The position numbers and the translations under genes are program-made. From Clostridium putrefaciens (GTDB lineage Bacteria; Bacillota; Clostridia; Clostridiales; Clostridiaceae), in assembly GCF_900461105.1 (NCBI RefSeq), contig NZ_UFWZ01000001.1, forward strand, positions 1,612,001 to 1,676,000: a DNA stretch of 64,000 nucleotides, read 5' to 3'. This document shows positions 1-9,294 of this stretch, piece after piece (position 1 is the first letter of the stretch; the number at the start of each line of letters is the position of its first letter). Below the pieces are notes generated by a model. The model was not told where the DNA came from. It was given only the letters and a program-made list of their open reading frames with translations, and did not search any database.

Positions 1-596
1 TACCAGTTTATATAATCTCCCAACTCTAATCTCAATATATCAATGTTATCAAAATCCCTTTCTTTTTCAAAGATGTTTATAACCTCATCTATAGTTTTGT
101 TCTTAAATTCATTACCCCTATCGGTGTGAAATATCTTTATATCTGTTAAAGGATATTTACAATTTAGAAAAGCTTGGTATACTAAATTGGCATCCTTTTT
201 AGGTCCAGCACTGAAGCCTATGATTTCTCTATTATACAAATCAAGTAATGTGCATATATATGACCATTTTTTATTGACTCTTACATAAGTAAGGTCACTT
301 ACCACAACTTCTAATTTTTCTCTATCTTTAAATTCTCTATTTGTAGGTTTGTAATAAAGTTTGATCAAACCAATGTCAACAAATGTTGATTTATACTTAA
401 AATAAAATAATGATATTTTGAACAAAGTTTGATCAAAATTAACACTTTTCCCTGTATAAATAAGTTGAAGTAGATAGCAGAAAATATCTTGAACACCTAT
501 ACCTTTTTCTTTATAGCAATTTGCCTTTTTTAAAGCAGAAATAACTTTAAACTGTTTAACAAACATTACTATAGATTTTATAAAAGCATTTTTCAT
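1..596 (-). pseudogene. Chimeric transposase remnant (IS4-like start fused to IS3/IS150-type end), runs off the left edge
   Basis: One open minus-strand frame starts at an ATG at 596 and leaves the window at position 1. The first ~60 residues (MKNAFIKSIVMFVKQF...) resemble the N-terminus of clostridial IS4-type transposases. From about 350 downward the frame reads as the rve integrase core of an IS3/IS150 OrfB, with VVVSDLTYV and HTDRGNEFKN. Within that core a stretch after DEVINIFE is missing and the text jumps to a C-terminal motif. The two halves meet near a direct repeat of TTTGATCAAACTTT. I read it as two dead transposases fused by deletion or recombination, not a functional enzyme. Confidence 0.6.
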
Positions 597-710
597 TTTT
601 ATTATTTTGTGATATAGTGTTCATATGGTTAATTACTCCTAAATATGATTATTTTGTATAATCAAGTCAATTATATTATATCATTTTTAATGAAAACGTA
701 AATTGAAAAG

Positions 711-2156
711 TTAAGTTCCGTTTTTATTGATAAACAGAATTTAGTATTACAAAGTGTTTGATATAATTAATTTGATATTTGTCCTAAGCATATTAGCAGG
801 ATTAATTATGTCAAATAAAGAGTTATGCAAAGGAAAACACCTTATAATAGAAGATCGCCTTATAATTGAGTATGGTTTAGATCAAAATTATACATTAAAA
901 GAAATTGCTGAAAGAGTTAAGAAAGACCCAACTACTATCTCCAAAGAGATTAGAAGAAATAGATTTCTTAGAGTAAGTAAGAGAAAAGAAAATGATGTGC
1001 AACCATGCCAACATCGGAGAAGTTGCACTAAGACAAACTTGTGTAATAATAGGTGTGGTAAGCAATGTAAGAAGTGTAGCTTTATAAATTGTTATCGAAC
1101 TTGCAATGAATATTCCACTAAGAAATGTACTAAGATTAACAGTTACCCATATGTTTGTAATGGTTGCAGCACAGTAACTACGTGTATGGCTGAAAAAAGC
1201 TACTATAAAGCTAAAGTTGCAGATTCAAAGTATAGAGATTTATTAACATCATCTAGAGAAGGTTTGAATATAACCTCAGAGGATTTGAAAAAGATAGATG
1301 ATATAATTTCACCACTTATTTCTAAAGGACAATCACTATCCCATATTTTGACCCATCATAAGAATGAAATAAACTGCTGTGAAAGAACTTTATATTATTA
1401 TTTTGATAAAAATGCTTTTACTGCTAGAAGCATTGATTTGCCTAGGAAAGTTAAATATAAACCTAGAAAAAAACATAAACAACCTGTGACTAAAGAATCT
1501 ACAGATAGAGTTGGAAGAACATTTGATGACTTTGTTAAATTTGTTGAATATAATCCTAATATTCCTGTAGTAGAGATGGATACTGTCCACGGCACACGAA
1601 GTGGTAAAGTTCTTCTAACATTTCTTTTTAGGAATTGCTCATTAATGCTAGCTTTCATTATTGAAAGCTGTAGCCAGGTAGATGTAAAGGAAGTTATAGA
1701 TAAGCTATATGCGTTATTAGGACATGAAGTATTTAATAAATGCTTTCCTGTTATTTTAACAGACAACGGCTCAGAATTTAAAAAACCTGAAGCTTTAGAA
1801 TTAGATGCTGAAGGAAATCAAAGAACTAAGATATTCTACTGCAATCCTATGGCTTCTTATCAGAAGCCACATGTGGAAAAAAACCATGAATACATAAGGT
1901 ATGTAATACCTAAAGGAATATCATTTAATAATCGTACTCAAGAAGATATAACCTTAATGATAAATCATATTAATAGTACAGCAAGAGCTAGTTTAAATGG
2001 GAATACACCATTTAAACTGGCCCAAATGTTATTAGATAACTCACTGTTAGAGAAACTGTCATTAAAACATATCTCAGCAGATGAAGTACATCTAAAACCT
2101 GCACTTTTTAAAAAATAAGATATCAAAAATTTAGGGCAATTATCAGCGGAACTTAA
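711..2156 (+). mobile_element. IS30-family insertion sequence
   Basis: A single transposase gene is bracketed by inverted terminal sequence: TTAAGTTCCG at 711-720 and its complement CGGAACTTAA at 2147-2156, with weaker similarity further in. The exact ends are uncertain because related AACGGAAGTTAG motifs also occur at about 2178 and 2343, outside the element. The transposase frame is uninterrupted, so this copy may still be active. Confidence 0.6.
808..2118 (+). CDS. IS30-family transposase
   Basis: This protein of about 436 residues catalyses cut-and-paste transposition of the surrounding element. The N-terminus carries an IS30-type helix-turn-helix (YTLKEIAERVKKDPTTISKE). A cysteine-rich stretch of paired CxxxC motifs follows at roughly residues 60-130. 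The C-terminal half is an rve DDE core with EMDTVHG, LTDNGSEFK and EKNHEYIRY as the three acidic blocks. I prefer the ATG at 808, which has AGGA six bases upstream. A GTG at 754 in the same frame would add a hydrophobic leader not typical of the family. No frameshift is visible. Confidence 0.88.
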   Translation: MSNKELCKGKHLIIEDRLIIEYGLDQNYTLKEIAERVKKDPTTISKEIRRNRFLRVSKRKENDVQPCQHRRSCTKTNLCNNRCGKQCKKCSFINCYRTCNEYSTKKCTKINSYPYVCNGCSTVTTCMAEKSYYKAKVADSKYRDLLTSSREGLNITSEDLKKIDDIISPLISKGQSLSHILTHHKNEINCCERTLYYYFDKNAFTARSIDLPRKVKYKPRKKHKQPVTKESTDRVGRTFDDFVKFVEYNPNIPVVEMDTVHGTRSGKVLLTFLFRNCSLMLAFIIESCSQVDVKEVIDKLYALLGHEVFNKCFPVILTDNGSEFKKPEALELDAEGNQRTKIFYCNPMASYQKPHVEKNHEYIRYVIPKGISFNNRTQEDITLMINHINSTARASLNGNTPFKLAQMLLDNSLLEKLSLKHISADEVHLKPALFKK

Positions 2157-2468
2157 TCATGTAAAAATAAAGCAAACGGAAGTTAGTTTTGCAAGCCAAT
2201 TCCGTAGGCTTAATAAGCATACTTAAAAACCCCTAAAAAATGATTATCTTATATAAATTATAGCCTATTTTAGGTATTTTAACTACTAAATTTAACTCAA
2301 AAAACTGACTTAACCCTTGCAGTTCCAATTGCTTATGCTAAAACGGAAGTTAGTTTTTCATTCAACCGATATTACATTATATTACTCTTATTCTAATCTT
2401 GAATTAAAATATGAGAGGAAAATAATTTTGAAAAGACAATTTAATCATTAGTTGAAACAAGTTAAAAG

Positions 2469-4082
2469 ATGAGTCATTTGAAAAAAGGGGTGTTACTATT
2501 GAAGAAGTATATTAGTGAAATAAAACTTGAAATATTCTTGCAGATTGTCTGTTCTATGATTGAATCATTAGCTTTGGCTGGATTAGCATATCTTCCTAAA
2601 GTGGTTTTTGATTCATTATCAACAGGTGTAAATAGTAAATTTATTTTTGTTATTATCGCTGGATTTTGTATGTTGTCATTAGTCTCAGTTATTGCGGGTT
2701 ATCTCGGAATGAAATTCAATTGGAAATATGCCATAAAGTTTGAAAACTCGATTAAGAAAGATTATTTTAATGCCATTATTCAGTATGACGATATCATGTT
2801 TCATAAGAGAGACGTTTCTGATTATATTTCTATTCAAAGTAATGATATTATGCAAATTGAACAGGATTATTTAACTCCTTTGATTAGTGCAACCAACCAA
2901 ATAATTAAGGTCATTATTTTTGGCTTGGTGATGTTTTTGGGTATTGACTGGCGTATAGCGTCTGTTATTTTTATTGCATCAATTATTACAGCAATTTTAC
3001 CTAAGTATACAGGTGAATTTACATCTCCAAAACGACTACGTTTTGTTAATCAAATGGGAAAGTATACTAATTTGATTTATGATTTTTTTACAGGATTTCG
3101 TGAAATTAATTCAAGAACTGCCAAACAGATAATAAAGTGTCATGCAGATGAATTGAATAGCGCAAGTTCTAGCCGATATAATTATGGAAAAGCAAAATCA
3201 ATCACTTTATCTATAAATAGTGCTGCAAGAACAATGGTTCAAATCCTTGGTTTTATTACGGTTGTTGTATTACTGGTTCAAGGTAAAGTTTCAATCGGAA
3301 CAGGTGTTGTAACTTTTGGGTTCATAAATAGTTTTATTGATCCGCTGGAAGAAACACTTTATTGCTTTACCATGATGGAAACTGTAAGAGATGTGAAAAA
3401 TAAAGTTTTCGAAATTCTCGAAAAGAAAGAAAATAATCTCAAAAAGATAAACAAAGATTTTCAACATAATTTGGAATTAAAGAATCTTTGTTCACATAAT
3501 GGATCTTTTCAAGTAAAAGACATATCATTTGTTTTTCAAAAGAATAAACATTATGTAATCATAGGAAATAATGGTTCAGGAAAAACAACATTACTGAACT
3601 CAATCATGGGATATCTACCAATTGATTCAGGTAAAATGTTAATGGACGGATGTGATTTATCTCAATTGGATTTGGCATGGTTAGTAACTTACGTACTGCA
3701 AAGGTCCCATATCTTCTCGACAAATTACAATAACAACGTAACTATGTTTCAGTCATATAGGGATTTATCTGATGAATTAATTAGAGAATTAAGTTTGTCC
3801 CAGGAACTTGTAAATAAAATTAAAACTCAAGATGAGAGTACATCTTTGAGTGGAGGTGAGAAACAGATTGTTGCTTATATAAGAGCGAGAAATTCAGAAA
3901 CTCCAATTTTAATCATGGATGAACCCTTTTCTGCGGTTGATAAACATTCAAAACAACTACTAATGAAAGACATTGCTTCATTACAAGATAAAACAGTTAT
4001 TATGATTACTCATGATGTAGACGAATCTTTGAATTATTTTGATGAAATAATTAAAGTGAATAATGGACGTATAGTTAAATAA
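2469..4082 (+). CDS. ABC exporter, fused membrane and ATPase domains (bacteriocin/peptide type)
   Basis: The N-terminal ~300 residues hold several hydrophobic segments typical of a type I exporter membrane domain. The C-terminal half is a complete nucleotide-binding domain: Walker A GNNGSGKTT, signature LSGGEKQ, Walker B ILIMDEP and the switch His in MITHDVD. At 537 residues it is slightly short for a half-transporter, which would act as a dimer in the membrane. It stands alone between IS elements with no visible precursor peptide, immunity or maturation gene. The start is uncertain: ATG 2469 lacks a good ribosome-binding site, while TTG 2499 follows AAAGGGGTG. The substrate cannot be told from sequence. 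Confidence 0.78.
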   Translation: MSHLKKGVLLLKKYISEIKLEIFLQIVCSMIESLALAGLAYLPKVVFDSLSTGVNSKFIFVIIAGFCMLSLVSVIAGYLGMKFNWKYAIKFENSIKKDYFNAIIQYDDIMFHKRDVSDYISIQSNDIMQIEQDYLTPLISATNQIIKVIIFGLVMFLGIDWRIASVIFIASIITAILPKYTGEFTSPKRLRFVNQMGKYTNLIYDFFTGFREINSRTAKQIIKCHADELNSASSSRYNYGKAKSITLSINSAARTMVQILGFITVVVLLVQGKVSIGTGVVTFGFINSFIDPLEETLYCFTMMETVRDVKNKVFEILEKKENNLKKINKDFQHNLELKNLCSHNGSFQVKDISFVFQKNKHYVIIGNNGSGKTTLLNSIMGYLPIDSGKMLMDGCDLSQLDLAWLVTYVLQRSHIFSTNYNNNVTMFQSYRDLSDELIRELSLSQELVNKIKTQDESTSLSGGEKQIVAYIRARNSETPILIMDEPFSAVDKHSKQLLMKDIASLQDKTVIMITHDVDESLNYFDEIIKVNNGRIVK

Positions 4083-4162
4083 TCGGTAGTTGTCAAGAAG
4101 GTTGTCGCATAAACAGTAAATTTATTTGCTAAATCTCGTATTAAATGCGATATTCTGAATAC

Positions 4163-4284
4163 TTATATTGCCGACTCTTTTCTTAATATCTCCTTTACTT
4201 CATCAGTTGGATTTAAGGCTACCTTTTTAGGAGCTTTCCAATTCCTAATTCTTTTGTTAAATCTTTGAGGATGTAGTTGTCTGG
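4163..4284 (-). pseudogene. C-terminal fragment of an unidentified, probably transposon-derived ORF
   Basis: The minus strand is open from about 4284 to a stop at 4163-4165 and encodes a basic tail containing RFNKRIRNWKAPKKVALNP. It has no start and begins at the edge of a 49-bp repeat, so it is a broken 3' end. I do not recognise the family with confidence. Confidence 0.35.
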
Positions 4285-4333
4285 CAGAAGTTTAGCACTT
4301 GAAAAGTTTTTAGGGCGATAGCCCGTTGATTTA
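4285..4333. repeat. 49-bp dispersed repeat with small hairpin, copy 1
   Basis: This is nearly identical to 38792-38839. It contains CAGAAGTTTAGCACTTGAAA and then a compact hairpin GGGC-GATA-GCCC followed by GTTGATTTA. Both copies abut truncated transposase-type coding sequence, as expected for the terminus of a lost mobile element (for example an IS200/IS605-type end). Confidence 0.6.
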
Positions 4334-4472
4334 TAATGATTTGTATCAAATTAAGAAAAGAGTTGTTAATTCCGATTTTTACTGGAATTTATAAGGGGAA
4401 AATTTGCATAATAAAAGCATCCTTTTTATAATAGTTTTGACTAGAAACTTAAAATAAAAGGATGCTGATAAA

Positions 4473-4793
4473 ATGAACAAAAGTTATTTAAAACAAATGC
4501 TCACTTACTTCTCTAAGGTATACCATCTTGGAGAAAAAATCAATACCTTAAAGGATAAAAGAGTAAAATTTTCTGCGAAAATTTCAACAATTACTTTTGT
4601 AGTATTATTTGGATTTATGCTTCAAATAAGAAGTTTCAATAGATTAGAACATTTACTTGAAAAAGATAAATTTAAAAGGTTGCTCAATAAGAAAACTAAA
4701 GTTCCACGTATTGATACCGTTAGGCGTTCATTAAGCGACTTTGACTTAGAAGGTTGTTTGAGTCAAGTAAAAGTGGGCAACTATTTTATTTGA
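4473..4793 (+). pseudogene. IS4-like DDE transposase, N-terminal fragment
   Basis: This 106-residue frame begins MNKSYLKQMLTYFSK and runs through RIDTVRRSLSDFDLEG, the N-terminal region of a common clostridial IS4-like transposase. At about 4754 family similarity stops and an unrelated tail (from TGTTTGAGTCAAGTA) leads to a stop. The catalytic domain is absent. A C-terminal part of what looks like the same family lies in the same orientation at 38840-39527. Confidence 0.7.
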
Positions 4794-4846
4794 TTTATTA
4801 TCCATTACCTTACATGAGGTATTTATACTTTACCATAGCCATATTC

Positions 4847-5591
4847 TTAATTGTAGCTAAGATCTCCAATTTCTTTTAATCCACAAAGTTTTTGTATTAC
4901 TTTTCTTCCCAAGGTAACCGCGGCTCCACTATAAGGAATAGGCGCGGTATGTATCTTATATTCTTTAGATTTCGTACCCTTTTTATTAACCGCGGAAGCG
5001 GATAAAGGTATTTCACGAATTACAGTATCTATAACGCCCTTCGGGTGCCGTAGGCATAGTTATATTGTCTCTTAATTTATATGGAACTAGCCCTCTTTAT
5101 TATGCACAAAATAGTCATATAGCTCTGTAAGCTTTTTAAAAACAACCTCATCTTTATTATTTTCTATCATCATGTTAACAATTACTTCTAATCCTTCATC
5201 AACTTTACCTTGCCTAAATAATTTCAATAAGACTTTCTGTTCTTTTTTATCACTTACTTTTCTAATAAATGCTTGGCTTATATGAAATGGAGCCAACTCA
5301 AAGTGTATGTCTTGATCTTCACAACTTGCTTTTATCCACTTTGCACCATTTTCAAGTTCAAACTGATAGATACGTCTTGAATATTCAACATCCCATATAA
5401 TCGTTCTTAAACAAGTCTTTTTAAGTCCCTTATTTCTATATACTTTAATATCTCTTTCTTTAAGTAGCTTTTCATCTAAAGTTTCCAACACATTTTTAAA
5501 ACACTGCAGTCTTCATCACAAACCATCTTATAAATTTTTTCTCTATCTCCTTGAAAGTTAAGCCGTTTTCATTTAAACTAACATTATACAT
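4847..5591 (-). pseudogene. ISLre2/UPF0236-family transposase, deleted and frameshifted
   Basis: Reading the minus strand from an ATG at 5591 gives MYNVSLNENGLTFKEIEKK, the usual start of ISLre2 (UPF0236) transposases. LDEKLLKERDIKVYRNKGL and the GDVEYSRR-like block follow. The text then jumps from FELENG to KWIKASC, so the middle of the protein is deleted. A further frameshift lies after FVHNKEG, and the last part reads APIPYSGAAVTLGRKVIQ before the stop at 4847. At least two frame changes and the deletion show it is dead. Confidence 0.75.
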
Positions 5592-6043
5592 AAATTAGGC
5601 TCCATTCAGTTTTGTGTTTGCAACTTAATTATAATGGATAATTTATGTACTTGGAACATGCTTTTCCATCTCCTTTTATTTATATAGTTTTTTATACCAA
5701 TTCTGCCTATTAAAATTATACTCTAACCTTCAATTAGGTCCGATTTCATTTTTAATATGAAAATTCGATTAAAAAAAAGCACTTCATTAAATTTTATTTT
5801 AATGAAATTCTTTTACCTGGTAATTCACTATGCCTCAAAGGTGAGAGGGAGACTAAGTTTCCATCTTGCTATTTGCCATTGCTAATATTTCTGTTTAAGC
5901 TCAGTTTTCCATTTTATTCTACCCTGGGTTCCTTGTGAGGACATGCTTTACTGGACTCACTTGCTAAGAATTGGTGCTAGTATATACTTGTGGATACAAA
6001 AGTTGAACAAATTAAAATATAATTAATGATAAGGAGGTAAACG
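5592..6043. other. Intergenic stretch with one terminator-like hairpin
   Basis: I see no coding frame that resembles a protein. At 5786-5814 TTCATTAAA pairs with TTTAATGAA and is followed by a short T-run, so it may be an old terminator. The rest is probably IS flank sequence. Confidence 0.4.
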
Positions 6044-6590
6044 GCTACGCCACAAAAGAAATAAACAGAGGAATTTAAACAACTTATAGCAGATTTATTT
6101 AATACGGGAAATATACCTAAGTAAACTAGAAAGTGAATATGCGTATCAAAATCAACAATGAATAGATGGGTTAGAAAGTTTTCTACAGTGAAAGTTCTGA
6201 AAAAGCAATTATTACAATTAAATAATATCGAGCCCTACAGTAAAGAAATATGCAAAGTATCCAAGTTTCTTAGAATCACCTACTATGAACCTTTAATAAT
6301 AGTGCCGTAAAAATGAGAGTTAGATAATAAAAATTTCAGATTGAAGCTCAAAGAAGTCTACGACGAAAATAAAAATCAATATGGAATAGTTAAGATTAAG
6401 AAAGAAACTTGTTGATGCTGAAATACCATGTATTTTAAAATAATCCGAAGACACATGAAAGCCTTATATATACACGCTATAGTTGTAAAGAAATATACGT
6501 CACATAGGACTAAGAACGCTGTCTCTGAAAAAGAAAATATTCTTAATAGAGGTTTTGTCGTCACAGATATAAACTCAAAATAGCATACCA
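6044..6590 (+). pseudogene. IS3-family transposase remnant, heavily decayed
   Basis: Across three plus-strand frames one can follow OrfA-like text (EFKQLIADLFNTGN, STMNRWVRKF), an OrfB start (KVSKFLRITYYEP) and a YDENKNQYGIVKI block typical of IS3 OrfB. Stops and frame changes separate every block and no integrase core remains. A purine-rich AAGGAGG precedes the first block at about 6030. Confidence 0.6.
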
Positions 6591-6599
6591 ATATAGCTT

Positions 6600-6911
6600 A
6601 CATTCATGTTCATCTGAAATAATTGAAGTAATCTCTGCAAACTCTACTTCTTCATTTGTTGCTTCAGTGTTGCTTATTTTGTTATTCCAATAATAATACC
6701 TATTTTTTTAAATTTCGTTAAGTTTACGCCATTCTGTAACTAATAGACCACTTTCAGTCCTGGCTTTGATTCTCTGCTCCCAGAGAACCATATCTTGATT
6801 TGATGATCTCAAAATAAAACCTCCCCTATATACTTTATCAAAGTATATCAAATGGGAGGTTATTTTACATGACGTTGTTTGTTCCATCGCTTGCCATCTT
6901 GTGGAAGGCAT
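6600..6911 (-). pseudogene. IS66-type accessory protein (TnpA-like) remnant
   Basis: The minus strand reads LWEQRIKARTESGLLVTEW and, across a stop, KNRYYYWNNKISNTEATNEE, the characteristic region of IS66 accessory OrfA proteins. The N-terminal part of the 67-residue open frame overlaps a long hairpin (6818-6862) and is not family-like. No IS66 transposase gene is nearby, so this is a fragment. Confidence 0.55.
6818..6862. repeat. Long imperfect inverted repeat
   Basis: AACCTCCC at 6818 pairs with GGGAGGTT at 6855-6862, and the inner arms TATACTTT/AAAGTATA continue the stem, giving a ~20-bp hairpin with a short loop. It could be a transcription terminator or a small palindromic mobile element upstream of the IS66 remnant. 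Confidence 0.6.
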
Positions 6912-6924
6912 ATTTAAAGTTGAA

Positions 6925-6952
6925 GATTAAACGTAAGCGCTTACGTTTAATC
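6925..6952. repeat. Perfect 28-bp palindrome
   Basis: GATTAAACGTAAGC is followed directly by its exact reverse complement. The centre GTAAGCGCTTAC resembles a LacI/CcpA-family operator, but it also equals two IS66 tips (GTAAGC) abutting head to head. The adjacent IS66 remnant favours the second reading. Confidence 0.7.
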
Positions 6953-7200
6953 ACAGTAATAGCTGGAGCATTTGCCCCAGCTACTTTTATTCCAATCAAG
7001 ACAAACAATATATCCGTACCGCAACCTCATAGAAAAATTTGAATTTTCTCACTTATAGCTGATATCATAATTACATTTTCCTTTCAAACAATCTCTATTT
7101 CTTTTGACGAATAGCCAACTACCTTATCAAATTCTGTAATCAGTAAAAAATCGTATTACTGCTGACAACAAAAAAACCAAAAAGATGCCTATAAAAATTA

Positions 7201-7386
7201 AATGCTCAATTTTCTCTCCCAGCAGTCCATGATGATACCAACATCACATTTTCAGATATCATTCAGATCAGCTTCTTATCCGCATACTACAGAAGGTGTC
7301 TCATACTTGAAGATGCTGCTGGAATCCACTATGTTGTGAACGCATACGATTATTCTCAGCATTTTATTATCCCCATGTTTTTTTAA
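7201..7386 (+). pseudogene. C-terminal fragment of an unrecognised ORF
   Basis: The frame reads LPAVHDDTNITFSDIIQ and ISFLSAYYRRCLILEDAAG through to a stop at 7384-7386. It has no start codon or ribosome-binding site. The base composition is richer in G+C than the surroundings, suggesting a decayed foreign gene. I do not recognise the family. Confidence 0.3.
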
Positions 7387-7426
7387 TCCACTTAATTGTT
7401 GGATATATAGACATGAGAATAATCTT

Positions 7427-7660
7427 TTATCTTAATCCACAGAACATAACTAGCTCATTTTCATTATCTTCCGACAGTGGCTTTTCTTCAAGTACAGTTT
7501 CAGCATCCTTCATTGCTTTCCTCATCATTTTAACTTGATTGTGTAGCATAGATACGCGTTTTCTCAGTAGAACTGTGGTCAAGTATCCTGAAAACAAGTT
7601 CCAATTTTCGTCTAGATGCTCATGATAAATAATTTGCGCTTTAACAGAAATAAAACACAC
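7427..7660 (-). CDS. Small hypothetical protein downstream of the NRPS operon
   Basis: This 77-residue frame lies just beyond the stop of the BtrH-like gene and runs the same way. The C-terminal two-thirds (LLRKRVSMLHNQVKMMRKAM) is predicted helical and basic. There is no convincing ribosome-binding site or homologous motif I can name. It may be a remnant of a larger gene cut by the IS66-associated rearrangement to its left. Confidence 0.3.
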   Translation of the reverse strand: MCFISVKAQIIYHEHLDENWNLFSGYLTTVLLRKRVSMLHNQVKMMRKAMKDAETVLEEKPLSEDNENELVMFCGLR

Positions 7661-7679
7661 AAAATGAATAATATTTCTA

Positions 7680-9263
7680 CTATCCAGCTAATGTAATTGC
7701 AAAAACATGTATATTAGGACACGTCGGCAATTCTATTGTGCAACACTCTTTTGTCGCATCAATATCTACCGATTGGTAAAATATATAACTACTAAACGGA
7801 TATGTAAAAGCTTCTCTTTGTTCATTATCTTTTGCAACTACGCGACACATTACTGCAATTTTTTCATTAAATCTCGGTTTTCGCAGCCATGCTGAAACAT
7901 TAAATGTGAAATCATCTTTTGTTCCATCCGTATACTCTACTATTAATTTTTCACACTGACTTCCTAAATCTGAGCAACATAAAAAGTATATTCTTTTATA
8001 TTTGCCTTTATTTATTCTAATCCTTTCGCCATAGCAAGATATATGATCATTGTTATCTTGTAAAATGTGACCAACCCTAAAAGGTATACGATTTACATTT
8101 AATAACTTTTCTATATTATCTTCAGCTATATACATATACCGAGCGTCACTTGTAAATACAGAAGTACAATCATAGGATACAAAATCCGCAACACCATTTG
8201 TATTTAAATATTCACTTAAGTCAACTTGCTCAAAAATAGATAATTCTTCTTTATTTACACTTGTCTTATTAGATAATTCTTCTTTCGGAGTTGCTTCATC
8301 CTCACTAACAATATACAATAATTCATTTGCTATTTTCTCTTCAGCCAACGCTATTTCCTTTATCTTTAATACAATTCTCTTGATAATAGAACTACGTCTT
8401 TCTTCTTTGATGCAAAAAACCTTACATATCATTCCAAAAATAGATCCCCACTTCAAACCTACCATTTTTAATTTTTCTGCGATTTCTCTCAAAGAAACTA
8501 TATCATTTTCTTCATACAAAAATAATAATAAAGCAGCAACTTGTTCTCTGGTCCTCCCAATATATTGAATATCTTCTAACAACGGAGTTGCATATATTGG
8601 TCCTTTATTTCCATCTATCTCATTTATTAGATCTTCTTCATTTGATAATGCATCTGCAAATCGGAGGATGTCACGAATCATATTACTAGATAACAGATTC
8701 ATTGACATTCCTTTAATTTTCTCTTTACAGTCAAATTTTTTTTCCACTTCTTTTTTCACTATAAATCTGCATGTTGTGGCACTTTTCTCAAATTCCTCAA
8801 ATGATATTTCTATCCCATCAACCGCATATTGATAATCTTTTATTATATAGCCATCATCCGTAATTCCAACAATTATCAATTCATGATAATCTAAAATTTT
8901 TAAATAATACTCTTTTAACCATGAGCAGTAGTATGCATTAAGACAAACTAATACAGGTTTATTCAGCAATAAATTTTGGCCAATCCTCTCTTTCAAATCT
9001 TTACACTGCTTCACTTCAACATTTTCAAACTTGATACCATGATAGTCTTCCAGATAGTCCCACCTATGATTACGCCATATTTCCATATTGTCTGACAGTT
9101 TATGATCTCTTGTATACTTTTCATAATCAAATTTGAATTTCCATTCATCACAAAATAACAACTCATAAGACCAATTCATATATTCAAATACAGACACAAC
9201 AATACTATCAAAACAATCATAAACTTGCCTAACCACAATTGGTAATAGTATTTTTTCACTCAT
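7680..9263 (-). CDS. BtrH-like cysteine acyltransferase/peptidase-fold protein with C-terminal beta-sandwich domain
   Basis: Residues ~10-165 look like the N-terminal domain of butirosin protein BtrH. Cys17 sits in YDCFDS, there is a WxxELLFCDEW-type block at 31-41, His127 lies in DYHELIIVGI, and acidic residues follow at 136-143. This suggests a papain/C39-like Cys-His site that moves an acyl group from a carrier protein to an amine. Residues ~165-340 are mostly helical. Residues ~340-527 look like a galactose-binding-type beta-sandwich (IEKLLNVNRIPFRVG, KRIYFLCCSDLG, VEYTDGT). The start has GGAGGG eleven bases upstream. The gene follows the NRPS, whose last domain is a diverged relative of the same fold. 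The specific reaction is inferred. Confidence 0.55.
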   Translation of the reverse strand: MSEKILLPIVVRQVYDCFDSIVVSVFEYMNWSYELLFCDEWKFKFDYEKYTRDHKLSDNMEIWRNHRWDYLEDYHGIKFENVEVKQCKDLKERIGQNLLLNKPVLVCLNAYYCSWLKEYYLKILDYHELIIVGITDDGYIIKDYQYAVDGIEISFEEFEKSATTCRFIVKKEVEKKFDCKEKIKGMSMNLLSSNMIRDILRFADALSNEEDLINEIDGNKGPIYATPLLEDIQYIGRTREQVAALLLFLYEENDIVSLREIAEKLKMVGLKWGSIFGMICKVFCIKEERRSSIIKRIVLKIKEIALAEEKIANELLYIVSEDEATPKEELSNKTSVNKEELSIFEQVDLSEYLNTNGVADFVSYDCTSVFTSDARYMYIAEDNIEKLLNVNRIPFRVGHILQDNNDHISCYGERIRINKGKYKRIYFLCCSDLGSQCEKLIVEYTDGTKDDFTFNVSAWLRKPRFNEKIAVMCRVVAKDNEQREAFTYPFSSYIFYQSVDIDATKECCTIELPTCPNIHVFAITLAG

Positions 9264-9294
9264 ACCTTGATATTCCCTCCTTCAGAAAAACTCA

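Noticed and set aside
6376-6591. Minus-strand 71-residue open frame
   Set aside because: It overlaps the plus-strand IS3 remnant and has no motif or ribosome-binding site.
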